This document shows, one piece after another, positions 63,728 through 64,000 of a DNA stretch of 64,000 nucleotides. Within the stretch, counting starts at the first letter, position 1; every line of letters starts with the position of its first letter. The translations under genes and the position numbers were made by a program. This stretch comes from Alistipes_A hominis. Lineage in GTDB: Bacteria > Bacteroidota > Bacteroidia > Bacteroidales > Rikenellaceae. The notes under the pieces are model-generated. The model worked only from the letters and a program-made list of their open reading frames with translations. It was not told the DNA's origin and ran no database searches. The stretch is taken from assembly GCF_014288115.1 (NCBI RefSeq), contig NZ_JACOOK010000008.1:21198-85197 (forward strand), given 5' to 3'.

Positions 63728-64000
63728 CTAAACGAACTCCTCCTTTTTGAATACGAAACGCACGACGGGGCCCGTCCCCATGTCCGACCAGTCGAGAAAC
63801 TCCAGTTCGACCGGGGTCAGCTTATCGACCAGCACCGGGCGGCCTTCGTGCAGCAGCCACCCGCGCGGTCGGTCGAACGCATAGGGAACCGTAGCGACTT
63901 TCAGATACGATTCGTAACGGTCCAGCAGACCGTCCGGGCCGAAATCCCACACGACGACGCCCGGTTCGAAAATCTCGCCCGGAAGCCACGCGCCCGGACG
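63728..64000 (-). CDS. C-terminal part of an unknown protein (5' end outside window)
   Basis: The minus-strand frame runs in from the right edge and stops at 63728, giving 90 residues that include EIFEPGVVVWDFGPDGLLDR and VPYAFDRPRGWLLHEGRP. No motif of a known family is recognised; the composition suggests a soluble beta-rich domain. Confidence 0.5.
   Translation of the reverse strand, partial: RPGAWLPGEIFEPGVVVWDFGPDGLLDRYESYLKVATVPYAFDRPRGWLLHEGRPVLVDKLTPVELEFLDWSDMGTGPVVRFVFKKEEFV

Noticed and set aside
1..64000. CRISPR array, insertion sequence, prophage or integrase genes
   Set aside because: No regularly spaced repeats, transposase or integrase motifs were found in any frame. The tRNA-Gly is not followed by an integrase or a repeated tRNA 3' end.

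Overview
The window looks like a chromosome segment from a gut Bacteroidales bacterium, most likely Rikenellaceae (Alistipes-like). The signs are a GC content in the mid-50s, many TAnnTTTG (-7) promoter elements of the Bacteroidetes type, a UpxY-type capsule antiterminator, BtuG/DUF5018-like surface lipoproteins, exported lipoproteins with a Cys lipobox, and a tRNA gene without an encoded CCA. The genus is an inference; the phylum and order are well supported.

Layout. 1-5.0 kb: tail of an unknown gene, a YczE/YitT-like membrane protein, then a sialidase-fold (BNR) protein and a GH78 alpha-L-rhamnosidase in tandem (plant or host glycan degradation), closed by a strong hairpin. 5.1-17.3 kb (minus strand): a capsule/exopolysaccharide operon read leftwards from upxY: upxY, an unknown gene in the upxZ position, flippase, SDR epimerase/dehydratase, MenD-like ThDP enzyme, pyruvyl transferase, EpsG-like polymerase, GT4, WbsX-type protein, GT4. 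17.35-18.05 kb: a non-coding switch region with 21-bp perfect inverted repeats around a 278-bp segment that carries a Bacteroides-type promoter. As sequenced, this promoter points away from the capsule operon (capsule OFF) and towards gntR-fsr-ogt. 18.05-25.7 kb: FadR-type regulator, Fsr-like MFS exporter, O6-alkylguanine methyltransferase; a ThrE-family exporter behind a cobalamin riboswitch; a decayed PLP aminotransferase; a FtsX/MacB-type permease.

25.8-48.0 kb is mostly housekeeping and exported enzymes: tRNA-Gly(CCC), lepA, UbiA-type prenyltransferase, coiled-coil membrane protein, DUF3108 protein, recG, ispG, zinc-ribbon exported protein, sugar transporter with ribokinase, metallophosphatase, two carbohydrate-type exported proteins, a TIG/LRR lipoprotein, methyltransferase, menA, SGNH hydrolase, alpha/beta hydrolase and DoxX. 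48.0-52.5 kb: a small conserved basic protein, a multidomain CoA-disulfide-reductase-like persulfide protein with its outer-membrane neighbour, and a MarR regulator.

52.4-61.4 kb: a cobalamin locus embedded in decaying DNA. A second cobalamin riboswitch precedes a wrecked btuB-type TonB receptor, but the downstream surface lipoproteins (BtuG-like propeller, PKD-type protein, two paralogous DUF5018-like/leucine-rich proteins) are intact. It is flanked by broken LanC-like and alcohol dehydrogenase genes. 61.5-63.4 kb: perR-katA operon for peroxide defence. The right edge holds a gene remnant and a partial gene.

Most notable points: the invertible capsule promoter that may switch between two divergent operons, the B12 riboswitch in front of a ThrE-type exporter, the receptor-less B12 surface operon, and the MenD-like enzyme in the capsule cluster. 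Functions are assigned by reading translated motifs; no database search was run.
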